DNA of 64,000 bases from Natronorubrum aibiense (GCF_009392895.1 NZ_CP045489.1:124001-188000), one strand, 5' to 3'; positions 1 through 7,984 are shown, counted from the first letter of the stretch. A program made the numbers and translations. The notes: a model not told the origin generated them from the sequence alone.

Positions 1-204
1 CAGCCTTTGTCAGACCTCGAGGTCCGCGACGCACTCCAGTTGGTGCCGGCGGCTGGACTCGACGAAGCGAAACACGAGACGGTCACAGACATGTCGACGA
101 TGCACAAACACGCCAACGGCCAACCCAGTAACTGGACGGTCTACCGAAAGTACCACAAAAAACTCCGGCGACATGACGGCTGGTACGGTTTTGTCGTCTA
201 CTGA
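1..204 (+). CDS. Small haloarchaeal protein, 5'-truncated by window edge
   Basis: The frame is open from base 1 (Gln-Pro-Leu-Ser-Asp-Leu) to TGA at 202-204 and gives about 67 residues. The first visible residues match the start of the 28-residue protein at 4923-5009 (Met-Ser-Asn-Gln-Gln-Pro-Leu-Ser-Asp-Leu), so the true start is probably only a few codons left of the window. The C-terminal half is rich in Lys, His, Trp and Tyr. I do not recognise a family. By comparison with the 5-kb locus it is probably the second gene of a two-gene cassette. Confidence 0.5.
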   Translation, partial: QPLSDLEVRDALQLVPAAGLDEAKHETVTDMSTMHKHANGQPSNWTVYRKYHKKLRRHDGWYGFVVY

Positions 205-250
205 CCACATGGGCGATCGGGACTGACAACCCTCCAGGACAAGATGGCTC

Positions 251-900
251 GCTCGAGCGGTTTACCATTGCTCCGGTGGCATGGAGGTGGTGATCACCGC
301 GGGACCGAACAGGCGAAAATACCGATCAATACTATCTTCTGAATAAGCAATTCTATTTCGCGTTAATCACTGATTTCCTATAATGATAGATTTCTTCATG
401 AAAACTGTTCATACCCGGTTGTCTGACGCACGTCATTAGAGAAACATCTGGTTTTATATGTTGGTTTCTGGCAACGGTGATTGTGCAGACTATTCAATCA
501 CTTAGTCTGAAGATTGTAGAGAAAATCGCCAAACGTGAAGGAGTTCAACCGGTAGAACTCAAACCACCAATTCACTACGCGATTGACACGGACGCACTTG
601 ACTCGCTCTATCAATCGAGTGACTCTGAGAAGGGTCCGTCCAAAGTTGAATTCCGATACAAAGGCTATACAGTAACAGTCGATAGGGTAGGTGATGTGGA
701 TGTCGAGAAACACGCAGCGGCCTTGGAACCTAATAAAACAGTAGCGTGAGTCGCTCTGCGTCTTAGGACTGAATTTTGATCTATTACTAGTCGATATCAA
801 CGACTGCCTCAGTGGTAACCTTGAGAGTCATTACTCGCGTCAATAACGTCTCGACGATCTCCCGACACTGCTCGAGCATTGAGGTCGTCGCTCTCGAGAA
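251..900 (+). repeat. Direct repeat copy 1 (~650 bp, HalOD1 block)
   Basis: Bases 251-900 match 14883-15531 closely. The match starts at GCTCGAGCGG in both places and runs through an AT-rich promoter region, a HalOD1 gene and the start of a downstream decayed region. Flanks outside the block are unrelated. Copy 1 carries a changed start codon in its gene. Confidence 0.85.
477..749 (+). CDS. HalOD1-domain protein, copy 1
   Basis: A 90-residue protein with the HalOD1 pattern: SLSLKIVEKIAKREGV near the N terminus, an Ile-Asp-x-Asp-Ala-Leu motif in the middle, then a Val-Glu-Phe-x-Tyr-x-Gly-Tyr-x-Val-Thr-Val strand. HalOD1 is a small halobacterial output domain, presumably regulatory. The paralogue at 15100 starts with ATG; the equivalent codon here is CTG (468-470). 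The first usual start is GTG at 477, three codons later. Expression may therefore be reduced or lost. The sequence is otherwise intact and nearly identical to its paralogue. Confidence 0.75.
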   Translation: MIVQTIQSLSLKIVEKIAKREGVQPVELKPPIHYAIDTDALDSLYQSSDSEKGPSKVEFRYKGYTVTVDRVGDVDVEKHAAALEPNKTVA

Positions 901-1109
901 TCTAGCGGGACGACGGTTCTGGTACAACGCGTACCTGAGGGCGACCAAACAGCTTACAGAACGAATCGACGAAGTGATCGGGTATCAGGGAAGCGCGAGT
1001 GCGGCTGCCGTCGAGAAAAACTACCCAGCGAAGACCGCCGCCGTGACATCATGCGAGAGAACCTCAGTAATCCCTTCGATGAGATAGACTAGCGTCCAGC
1101 CTAGGAGTG
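901..1109. other. Decayed region after HalOD1 copy 1
   Basis: No convincing gene. Bases 790-900 are the start of a region also present after HalOD1 copy 2 and look like debris of an antisense gene. A plus-strand open frame continues to about 1087 but resembles nothing I know. Confidence 0.4.
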
Positions 1110-1190
1110 TCGCCAAGGCGACAGCGCCAAAAAATTACAACGCCCCACCCCCACCTCCGCACAGCAGATCTCCAGTTGAAGCACACGAAA
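1110..1190 (-). repeat. ~80-bp dispersed repeat, copy 1 (Cys-Gly peptide end)
   Basis: Contains the plus-strand string CCAAGGCGACAGCGCC, an A-run, then CGCCCCACCCCCACCTCCGC. On the minus strand one frame reads Ser-Thr-Gly-Asp-Leu-Leu-Cys-Gly-Gly-Gly-Gly-Gly-Ala-Leu-stop, with the TAA (1137-1135) followed by a T-run. Relatives lie at 2445-2527 and 3601-3684. Here the open frame extends back to about 1269 but has no ATG, GTG or TTG start. Confidence 0.7.
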
Positions 1191-1280
1191 TGGGGGTCCT
1201 TCGGTCTACTAACTCTGTATTAGAAAAACCAGATGTAGTCCATGCGCTATTGTTGTATACTGTTATTCTTCAGTCTCGTT

Positions 1281-2099
1281 TTAGTTGATAAGACGGCATA
1301 TTAGTTCCGGGTACCAACCAATATTCAACTCATATTTTGTCGGTGGATTAGACTCCTCACAGTCAGATGAATCCCCTTTTGACTGAAATTCGTCTAATCC
1401 GCTTCCATAGAACGTAGCCGAATGTATACCCAGTAATAGTACCGACTTTTGGCGATTTGCAGGGACTCCATCACCGCCTGTTACAGGATCAAGACCTGAC
1501 ATTACAATTGGACTTCCACTTGTACCTGGATGCATTCGTGCATCTGTTAGAAAATAGGGACTTCCATTAAATAGAGTACCATATGCGCTTGCAATGACGG
1601 CATTTCGTCGAATTGGATACCAAGTTGATTTATCGACAAGATCGCCAGGGTAGCCGACAATATGAACATCATTACTTATCAAATAGTTCTTATGGACAAT
1701 ACACTCTGGAGTGAACGCAATACTCCCCGATTGATGAGATTTATCTTCTAAATCATCTATCGTGCTTAATTTGGGGTGGATCGGAAGGACTGCGATATCT
1801 ATTTCTTCGCCATTGGGACCGGTATCAAACTGAAACCATTTCCGTTCACCATTCTCGTATAGTGATATTGTATGTGAGTTGCTATTTCTGAAATTGGATC
1901 TATCCCGTAATCGTATTCCAATTTCCGTAGGTTTATTTTCTAATTCAGGACATAATACATGCTTATTAGTTACTAAATAGGTATGGCCATTTTGATTGAA
2001 GAAAAAACCACTGCCTCCGCCATTGGCATCGATATAACGAATTGGCGTTGTGGTAAGGTACTCTATGCTTATCGGCGGCTTTTCAAAATCAAGTCTCAT
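1281..2099 (-). CDS. Trypsin-like serine protease
   Basis: A 272-residue protein with a chymotrypsin-like fold signature. A Gly-rich entry (GGGSGFFF, about residues 27-34) is followed by TNKHVL with candidate catalytic His47, EEIDIAVLP with candidate Asp101, and HPGTSGSPIV with candidate nucleophile Ser194. No signal peptide or membrane segment is visible, so it is probably cytoplasmic, as in many standalone trypsin-like proteins of accessory regions. ATG at 2099 is the only good start. The gene is clearly AT-richer than typical haloarchaeal genes, suggesting transfer. Its substrate is unknown. Confidence 0.85.
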   Translation of the reverse strand: MRLDFEKPPISIEYLTTTPIRYIDANGGGSGFFFNQNGHTYLVTNKHVLCPELENKPTEIGIRLRDRSNFRNSNSHTISLYENGERKWFQFDTGPNGEEIDIAVLPIHPKLSTIDDLEDKSHQSGSIAFTPECIVHKNYLISNDVHIVGYPGDLVDKSTWYPIRRNAVIASAYGTLFNGSPYFLTDARMHPGTSGSPIVMSGLDPVTGGDGVPANRQKSVLLLGIHSATFYGSGLDEFQSKGDSSDCEESNPPTKYELNIGWYPELICRLIN

Positions 2100-2226
2100 T
2101 GTACAAGAGATACTATTCCAGACATATAGCTTTTAACTGGAGCAAAATCAACGACATCGGTATTTGGTCCTGCTACAAAAGAACTCCAATTCGGGCGCCT
2201 ATGCCGCTGGGGCGGCGGGGTAAAAC

Positions 2227-2251
2227 GGCCGGGGGCATATCGCCCCCGGCC
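2227..2251. terminator. Perfect 10-bp GC hairpin upstream of the protease gene
   Basis: GGCCGGGGGC (2227-2236), a 5-base loop ATATC, then GCCCCCGGCC (2242-2251). It sits about 130 bp upstream of the protease start, in an otherwise empty stretch (2100-2444). It could be a transcription-blocking hairpin or the end of a lost element. No T-tract follows directly. Confidence 0.4.
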
Positions 2252-2444
2252 TACCGCACGAATCCGGATTAGGCTGTAGAACATTTGTTCGCTGTCCAAA
2301 CGGGGAGTAGAGACGGTCGGACAGGTGGCAGGTTACGCTGCCAGATTGACGTAGGTCTCTCCTGAAAATAGCCCATGATTCACGCGTTAGCTCTCAACTA
2401 TCCAACATTCACCCTAGTGAAAGTGAAAGAGGCAGCTCTGGAGT

Positions 2445-2527
2445 GTTTCCAAGGGGACAGCACAAAAAATTACAGCGCTCCACCCCCGCCTCCGCACTGT
2501 GGATCTCCAGTCGAAGCAATCGAAACG
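2445..2527 (-). repeat. ~80-bp dispersed repeat, copy 2 (Cys-Gly peptide end)
   Basis: Contains CCAAGGGGACAGCAC, an A-run and CAGCGCTCCACCCCCGCC. The minus frame reads Ala-Ser-Thr-Gly-Asp-Pro-Gln-Cys-Gly-Gly-Gly-Gly-Gly-Ala-Leu-stop (TAA 2472-2470) and stays open only back to a TGA at 2550-2548. Several differences from copy 1 are synonymous in this frame, including TTG versus CTG for the last Leu. Confidence 0.7.
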
Positions 2528-2577
2528 CACCCTATGCCGGAATCTTTTCAAATATGTAAATAGATGTGAATCATATC

Positions 2578-3212
2578 ATGGGGGGGGGCAAGAGGACCAG
2601 ATTTTCGATCATCCGGTACGGAAGAAACAGGAGCAACTAAATGAGTTGTTTGGAGATGGAACACTCCTATCCTTCCGGAACGAATGTTGCGACATCTACG
2701 AACGGCATATGGATAACTCAGATGCCACGTCAGAAGACAAGCGTCAATGGACAATCGCCGGGCGTTACGGCCTAGACGAGACGCGAAATCTCTATATTTC
2801 GATTGACAGGGGACTTAACGTCATCAATATCGCCAATATCTTTGTTTCAGGATGGATTGTGATGGGATTTGTTCAATTTTTTCAATGGATTGGAGTCCCT
2901 TCGATGACAGACTATATTATCTCAATAACACTTGGGTTATTGTTCTACTCACTTGATGCAGGCCTATTGATTGCAAAAGCACTTGTGACAGAGATATCAT
3001 ATTCAAAAAGTGATTTCTCTCCGCGTTTGCCTCCAGAGAAGTTGTATTTTATGGCATCGTGGAATAAAGCAGTAACTCAATCAAACACTACATTAATTGG
3101 TCTCGTTATTTATGGTCTGATAACCTCCCCAGGCTCAATGAGTTACGAAATCGGCTTAGATTTTGTCGAAAGATGGGTCAAATGGCGGTATGCTCCTAAG
3201 GGGACAGGGTAA
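2578..3212 (+). CDS. Membrane protein of unknown function, start within poly-G tract
   Basis: The main frame encodes about 210 residues with a charged N-terminal part, then hydrophobic segments: one around IANIFVSGWIVMGFVQFF, one around IISITLGLLFYSL, and a weaker C-terminal one near LIGLVIYGLI. The natural ATG (2578-2580) is followed by eight further Gs and is one base out of frame. One extra G would join it exactly to this frame (Met-Gly-Gly-Gly-Gln-Glu-Asp). Otherwise translation must use an internal codon such as TTG or the ATG in MDNSDATSED. No family recognised. Low GC suggests transfer. Confidence 0.6.
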
Positions 3213-3214
3213 TT

Positions 3215-3241
3215 GCGCGGCGCGCAGAGCGCGCGTCGCGC
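3215..3241 (+). terminator. GC hairpin after the membrane-protein gene
   Basis: Three bases past the stop, GCGCGC (3220-3225) pairs with GCGCGC (3229-3234) across an AGA loop. An outer GCGCG (3215-3219) pairs with CGCGC (3237-3241), leaving a two-base bulge. Position suggests a transcript end. Confidence 0.5.
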
Positions 3242-3600
3242 TAGGAAAATGGACTGGCCGATACTGGAATCATAGAGGCCCTATCTACTGGTAGCCTGAG
3301 ACTGGGACCTCAATAATCCTTCTTGTCGAGTTCACTTAGGAGGCCGCTCTGACGGCCAGTAGTCTTAATGACCCTTGCTTGAATGATCCGCACGACAGGG
3401 GAGGAGTACTGTCGTTGCCGATAGATTCCGTTCGATCGAGACATCCAGCCGCTACTGATCGGAGATCGTTCTAGCGTCGCCCTATATAGTCGACACAGAT
3501 CTTCGATTCACACCCATTCGATTGATACACCACCATCTGATGGGGAGCTCTGACGCCGGCTCACCCCCGGCGGCTTCTAAAGAATCGATTAGCTATCGCT
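3242..3600. other. Gene-free stretch
   Basis: I see no gene here. There is a short GCCGG/CCGGC inverted repeat near 3555-3571 and nothing else I can name. Confidence 0.5.
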
Positions 3601-3684
3601 GTATATCGCTAAGATGATAGCGTTAAAAATACAGCGCTCCTTTTCCGCCTCCGCGTAGCAGAAATCCAGTTCAGCTACCCGAAA
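3601..3684 (-). repeat. ~80-bp dispersed repeat, copy 3 (degenerate)
   Basis: Contains GCTAAGATGATAGCG, a short A-run and CAGCGCTCC, then CCGCCTCCGC and a diverged ATCCAGTTCAGC part. The minus frame is degenerate: it reads Thr-Gly-Phe-Leu-Leu-Arg-Gly-Gly-Gly-Lys-Gly-Ala-Leu with a stop just before it and Tyr-Phe-stop after it. Most decayed of the three copies. Confidence 0.6.
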
Positions 3685-3715
3685 CGAAGGGGCGGAATCT
3701 CTTCCGATTATACCG

Positions 3716-4624
3716 TCATTCTTTCGGCACACCATTTTCACTGCCAGTCTCTATGGTATCGCCTTTTCCTTTGATTATCCCTTCATCCAATACCTCCGTA
3801 TCATCTTCTTCAGTATTTCTGAAAAAATTCAGAATATCCTTAATCCAGAGACCGATCACTAAGCCAGTCATTATGTTGGTCATGTGAATCAATGTATCCT
3901 CTTCTGGTGCTTCAGTATTATCTGCCTCAGTGTTTCCGAAGATCTTTGAAAGATCCTCGATCCAGAAACTGATCACTAAGCCAGCTGTTATACCGGGAAT
4001 GTAAATAAATATATCATATTCTGGAACTGGATAGTTGGATAGAAAGTATATTATTGTTGATATCAATGGAACTGTTATAAATAGGGGGATTATTTTATGT
4101 AACTTTCCAGAGAGATATTTTTTAATCGCTTCATATATTAACACAGCGCCAGCACCAACAATCGCGGTTGTTACAATTTCAAGTTGATTTTGACCAGGAG
4201 ACGTAGCTGAGTTTGTTATTATATCAACGAAAATTAAGTAGAATCGCGGATTTGAAAAGAGAAAAATAGATGAAATGCCAATAGATATGTATAATTTGAT
4301 AACTGTTGGATTGGTATCCCTAACCGAAGTCTTATTAGATAGCCAATTTGTCCAGAGAAAATGAGATAAGATATATCCTCCAAGTAAACTTAAGGACAAT
4401 GGTCGGAGCAGATTATAGGAAAGATAGAGCCAAACATTCCGCGTTGTTCCCGCGTATGTGGTTAGAACAGTATAATAGAAAGCTAATATTACTAAGAATA
4501 CACCAGAGAGAGGGAGAAAACCCTTCCTGGCTATTATACTCATCCAACTTATGAATGCATTCTGTTTCATGAATATCATTAGGTATGCTTGATAGTATAT
4601 TGACTTCGTTTTAGTTAGAATCAA
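3716..4624 (-). CDS. Multi-pass membrane protein with internal tandem repeat
   Basis: A 302-residue, AT-rich gene product with about six hydrophobic segments and an acidic C-terminal tail. Near the C terminus a unit of roughly 35 residues occurs twice: (T)AGLVISFWIEDLSKIFGNTE with an acidic tail, then (M)TGLVIGLWIKDILNFFRNTE with an acidic tail. The DNA at about 3820-3920 and 3930-4010 is correspondingly repeated. The start at 4624 is uncertain, since several in-frame Met codons follow within 30 residues. No family recognised. The repeat copy at 3601-3684 lies just past its 3' end. Confidence 0.65.
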   Translation of the reverse strand: MILTKTKSIYYQAYLMIFMKQNAFISWMSIIARKGFLPLSGVFLVILAFYYTVLTTYAGTTRNVWLYLSYNLLRPLSLSLLGGYILSHFLWTNWLSNKTSVRDTNPTVIKLYISIGISSIFLFSNPRFYLIFVDIITNSATSPGQNQLEIVTTAIVGAGAVLIYEAIKKYLSGKLHKIIPLFITVPLISTIIYFLSNYPVPEYDIFIYIPGITAGLVISFWIEDLSKIFGNTEADNTEAPEEDTLIHMTNIMTGLVIGLWIKDILNFFRNTEEDDTEVLDEGIIKGKGDTIETGSENGVPKE

Positions 4625-4922
4625 AAACCAACTATAATACGAATATGGGACCTTTCTTTCTTACAGTTGATCTCCCCTCTCGGGGTTGCACGTTGTCAGA
4701 ATCCGATTCCCGAATATGCACACGAGCCGTGACTCGTCGTGTGCACGTCGTCAATTTAGGGATTCCAAAGTAAACGACCTGTCTGTGCCTCTTTAGGCGA
4801 TCTGCCTACGTATCGATGTTGATCTCACTTGAAAAAGCTGGGTTCGTGTGTACGAATCGTCTCAGAGCTGCTGCTGAGGGTGACCAATCTCAGTACCGAA
4901 CATATCAATGTCCGATCGGCGA
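4625..4922. other. Intergenic, no gene seen
   Basis: Includes the promoter side of the membrane-protein gene and a GTGCACGTCG/CGACGAGTCACGG-rich stretch without a clear gene. Confidence 0.4.
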
Positions 4923-5009
4923 CTAGGGGAGTGCGGCGAGTGCGTCGCGAACCTGGGCAAGCGGCTGTTCGCGAACCTTGAGATCCGACAATGGCTGCTG
5001 GTTACTCAT
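4923..5009 (-). CDS. 28-residue protein coupled to upstream gene
   Basis: Met-Ser-Asn-Gln-Gln-Pro-Leu-Ser-Asp-Leu followed by a short Ala/Leu-rich end and a stop. Its ATG overlaps the stop of the gene at 5002-5214 (GATGAGTAA), indicating coupled translation. The N terminus matches the gene cut off at the left window edge, which is about 43 residues longer. It is therefore either a shortened homologue or a natural short version. Confidence 0.5.
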   Translation of the reverse strand: MSNQQPLSDLKVREQPLAQVRDALAALP

Positions 5010-5214
5010 CGTGATCTCGCTCCTCGCAGGTGACATCGCGAAGCTCCTCAAGCAGCTCCGGGTGGTGTTCCTCGAGGACTTCGATATCCTTCGACAATTC
5101 CTCATCGATGCGCCGGCGAACACGAGATGTCGCCTGGTAGCGTCGCTGGTCTCCGTGCTCGCCGGCGATCTGCTCTCGCTCAGTCTCCGTGAGGAGCGCC
5201 CGAGTCTTCGACAT
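5002..5214 (-). CDS. Small charged haloarchaeal protein
   Basis: A 70-residue protein beginning MSKTRALLTETEREQIAGEH, with an Arg-rich middle (SRVRRRIDEELSKDIEVLEE) and a Glu-rich end that includes one Cys. It is predicted to be mostly helical. Similar short proteins recur beside plasmid and proviral genes in haloarchaea, but I know no function. It is divergent from the gene pair at 5432, with which it shares a 217-bp promoter region, and is coupled to the 28-residue gene downstream. Confidence 0.7.
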   Translation of the reverse strand: MSKTRALLTETEREQIAGEHGDQRRYQATSRVRRRIDEELSKDIEVLEEHHPELLEELRDVTCEERDHDE

Positions 5215-5318
5215 ACGACCCCGTTCGGCTGTGCTGGTTGTAATGTTTGCTCACCTCTGCCCGGGCAATACTTAGCGTATATTCTAGTAATTATCGAATA
5301 AGCTAATGTTAGAACAAA

Positions 5319-5341
5319 TGCTAATCTTTATTTGGTTAGCA
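5319..5341. promoter_or_regulatory. Candidate operator in divergent promoter
   Basis: TGCTAATC and GGTTAGCA form a near-perfect inverted repeat across an AT spacer, between the divergent genes at 5214 and 5432. A further GCTAATGTTAG lies just upstream. Position and symmetry suggest binding of a dimeric regulator. Confidence 0.4.
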
Positions 5342-5431
5342 AATGTACTAAGTTCTGTGAAGCACGGGGTGGCCGGGAGAAACTCTCGGCCCGGTGTTGG
5401 AGCACCGGACCTGTGCTTCTGGAGAGAAGCA

Positions 5432-5737
5432 ATGAGTGTTCAATCGCGAACCCACGAAACGGTTTCGGAAGTACAGACTACCGACCCACGCGCGGACTAC
5501 ATCCCCATCGGCATCGACAACGAGGGTGCACACCACGTCTACCGGACGACCGACGAGTCCGTTCACGTTATCGAGAACGGCGAGCGCGCCTTCCGCTACG
5601 ACCTCGAGGACGTCGAGAAGACGATCGACGACTGGATCGACTACATCACCGACCGTCGCGGCGGTTTCGAAGTGCAGTACCTGTTCAAGACGATGGCTGA
5701 CGCGATCGTCGGCGCTGTCGAGGTGGGCGACCAATGA
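5432..5737 (+). CDS. Haloarchaeal protein of unknown function
   Basis: A 101-residue acidic protein beginning MSVQSRTHETVSEVQ. A beta-rich middle (YIPIGIDNEGAHHVYRT, then VHVIENGERAF) is followed by a helical end (DVEKTIDDWIDYI). ATG at 5432 is chosen because the residues upstream in the same frame are not protein-like. A hairpin (GGCCGGGAG/CTCTCGGCC) lies in the leader. It overlaps the next gene by ATGA, so the two form an operon. Not recognised. Confidence 0.75.
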   Translation: MSVQSRTHETVSEVQTTDPRADYIPIGIDNEGAHHVYRTTDESVHVIENGERAFRYDLEDVEKTIDDWIDYITDRRGGFEVQYLFKTMADAIVGAVEVGDQ

Positions 5738-6369
5738 CGTTCGTCAACGATCACGAAGCTGTCCTAAAGCGTGCCGAGCAACTCGAGCGCAAAGGTGCTC
5801 GCGAGATGCGCCTGCAAGCGGAGGTCCGCGCCGTCGCCGGCTACGAACCGGGCGGCATCGAAGCGACCGACGGCTCGGAGATCATTATCGCCGGCGACGA
5901 TACCCGAGCCCACACTCTCGAGACCGAGGACGGAATTCTTCTCGTCGATGCCGATGACGACCCACGTATCGCAACCGACGGCGGCTGTGACCAGTCCACC
6001 GAAACGGCCGTCGAATTTGTCTTCGAATATACGTCGATCACCGGCCGCCGTCGACGTGTGACGATCGTCCCCGATACCGGTGGTGAAGCCTGGCGGATCG
6101 AACACGAACGCCGTGCTGGCGAGTGGCGAGAAACTGGCCGTGAACCGATTACCGAGTTCGACCTCCACGTACGAGAACAACTCGAGGAACACGACGCCCG
6201 TGAGATCGACCCAGATCCACGGAGACAGTCTGCTATTCCCGATGGCGGCAACGTCTGTGAGTCGTTTCTTACTGCCCAGGACCACTACTGCGATATTTGC
6301 TCGAGGCCGTTCGACTCGATCGACGACCTCGCGAACCATGACTGTCGACGTCACCCCGAGAGTGGCTAA
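5734..6369 (+). CDS. Protein with C-terminal zinc-finger-like motif
   Basis: A 211-residue protein translationally coupled to the gene before it (ATGA overlap). The N-terminal and central parts are acidic and beta-rich with no known domain. The C terminus holds Cys-x2-Cys (YCDICSRPF) followed by His and Cys in LANHDC, a C2HC-type zinc-ribbon or finger arrangement also seen in haloarchaeal plasmid and virus proteins. A DNA-linked role is plausible but not shown. Confidence 0.75.
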   Translation: MTFVNDHEAVLKRAEQLERKGAREMRLQAEVRAVAGYEPGGIEATDGSEIIIAGDDTRAHTLETEDGILLVDADDDPRIATDGGCDQSTETAVEFVFEYTSITGRRRRVTIVPDTGGEAWRIEHERRAGEWRETGREPITEFDLHVREQLEEHDAREIDPDPRRQSAIPDGGNVCESFLTAQDHYCDICSRPFDSIDDLANHDCRRHPESG

Positions 6370-6650
6370 CTCAGTCAGCACACCACTTCGGGATCGCGTT
6401 GACCATCCAGTTCAGTAGATCACGACCGCTCCTCGTCGATCAAGATGAGGTGCCCACCCCCAGTCCCCGATCGATCCGACACCGGCCGTCCCGATCACAG
6501 AGACCTGACGGCGACGTTGGGGGTGACCCACTGTGGATCCTCGAGGCGGCTCTCGAGTCTTCGGTCTACTGCTCTCAGCAGCGTTCCCAACTCTGATCAC
6601 CAGCCAGCGCCAGCTCTGTCGACCAAACTACCACCGAACCCAGACATCAC

Positions 6651-7517
6651 ATGAGCACGAACCCAGACCGTCTCGCACCGACTGCACAGACGATCCAAAC
6701 ACTCGCCGACGAACTCGAGGCACTTCGCGAGCGCGTCGAGACCCTCGAGTCCGAACTCACCCGAAAAGACGAGTGCATTGCGAACCTCGAGACTACCCTC
6801 GAGGAGACCCGACTGGAAAACGAACACCTTGAGGAACGCCTCGAGGCCCTCGAAGAAACCCAGACGCCAATCGAGGCACGCCTGGACGCCCACGAGAAGA
6901 AACTCAACGCGAACAAAGACCGCGTCGGCGAACTCCAGGCACGCGAACTCGAGAAAGGTGCGCATCTCCTCGAGGATCACGTCGACGAAGGTGAGATCGA
7001 CGTCGTGGATGGCCGCCTCGAACGCATCCGCAAAGACGACGGGCAACGCTACTTCCGACTCCCCGAGAGCGAGGATCCACTCGAGCGTGGTGGAGACGTT
7101 GCTCACTCACACGCGGACCTGCTCCCGATTCAACAACTCGCGAAGATGGATGAGGATATGCTCCGTGCAACGACGTCCTCACTACCGTCACGGCTTGCTG
7201 CGAAGCTCTGGAAGGCGCGTATCGATTTGAACGTCGGTGACAACCCGTGGCGGAAAGGGAGCGCTGGCGTTCGCGAGTACGTCAGTGCTGGCGATCTGAA
7301 ACACTGGATCCGTCGCCAAGAGACGGGCGTCAGTGATTCCTATGCGAAGAAGTTGGTCTCTCGGACGATCGACGCGTTACTCGAACTCTCGAAGAGCCGG
7401 TTAGCCGTAAAAAAGAGGCGACAACGAAAGAACGGCCTCGAGTACACCGAGCGCCGTGTTCTGTTGATGGACGACGCCGACATTCCCGGAGAGAGCCTCG
7501 AGTCCGGAGACACCTGA
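6651..7517 (+). CDS. Coiled-coil plus winged-helix-like plasmid protein
   Basis: A 288-residue protein. Residues about 10-110 are a long heptad-rich coiled coil (repeated Leu-Glu pairs such as LEALRERVETLESEL). The middle holds LPIQQLAKMDEDML, and the C-terminal third resembles a DNA-binding helix bundle (REYVSAGDLKHWIRRQE, then a basic KKRRQRKNG segment). Proteins with this arrangement occur on haloarchaeal plasmids. A role in replication, partition or transcription is possible but is inference. Confidence 0.75.
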   Translation: MSTNPDRLAPTAQTIQTLADELEALRERVETLESELTRKDECIANLETTLEETRLENEHLEERLEALEETQTPIEARLDAHEKKLNANKDRVGELQARELEKGAHLLEDHVDEGEIDVVDGRLERIRKDDGQRYFRLPESEDPLERGGDVAHSHADLLPIQQLAKMDEDMLRATTSSLPSRLAAKLWKARIDLNVGDNPWRKGSAGVREYVSAGDLKHWIRRQETGVSDSYAKKLVSRTIDALLELSKSRLAVKKRRQRKNGLEYTERRVLLMDDADIPGESLESGDT

Positions 7518-7887
7518 CGTCCACACTCGAGGGTGTCTCTAGGCAATTCACAACCCTTGAGAAGGGCTACACTCTCCACGCCACACTGAAACCCTGCATG
7601 AAAGCGGCGGTTTGCCTAGTACGGCTACTTGTTTGTACGTCACTCGATCGGTCATCGTCGGTCTTCCTCGAGTGACCCTCCTGTGGAACTGTCTGAAGAC
7701 GTCAACTGTCTCCGGAAACAACGTGACGAAGTTGAGCAAATCCAGAGGATGCGCTGAGAAGCCAGTGGTCGGGTGTCGAAGTCATTGTTTCCGTCGACTC
7801 CCAGAGTTTTGTCGGTTATTGCAGGTCGACGGAAACCGATTTGTGTGAGCGGCAAGTAACGGTTCCTATGGCCGGGTTTCCGGCATG
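7518..7887. other. Gene-free stretch before the CRISPR repeats
   Basis: About 370 bp without a convincing gene. A short plus-strand frame near 7670-7760 (ending EQIQRMR) looks like the tail of a lost protein. The part nearest 7887 would be the leader position for the array but shows no feature I can identify. Confidence 0.4.
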
Positions 7888-7984
7888 GTTACAGACGAAC
7901 CCTTGTGGGGTTGAAGCGACGTCTTGCGTCGGTGGGACAATCTCGAGGTTTCGAGTTACAGACGAACCCTTGTGGGGTTGAAGC
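7888..7984 (+). CRISPR. Minimal CRISPR array: two repeats, one spacer
   Basis: Two identical 30-nt repeats lie at 7888-7917 and 7955-7984. They begin GTTACAGACG and end GGGGTTGAAGC, closely matching known haloarchaeal type I-B repeats. The single spacer is 37 nt (7918-7954), a normal length for these systems. No cas gene lies in the window. The right repeat directly abuts the 3' side of a truncated transposase gene. Confidence 0.85.

Noticed and set aside
812-1087. 91-codon plus-strand frame after HalOD1 copy 1
   Set aside because: The first half overlaps the duplicated block, where the paralogous copy does not keep this frame; no recognisable protein.
1110-3684. Integron-like gene cassette array
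   Set aside because: The repeats have no inverted core and bulge pattern of attC sites, gene orientations differ, and no integrase gene is present.
7912-7984. Coding extension of the transposase fragment through the CRISPR repeats
   Set aside because: The minus frame stays open by chance; the two 30-nt identical units with a 37-nt spacer are better explained as CRISPR.
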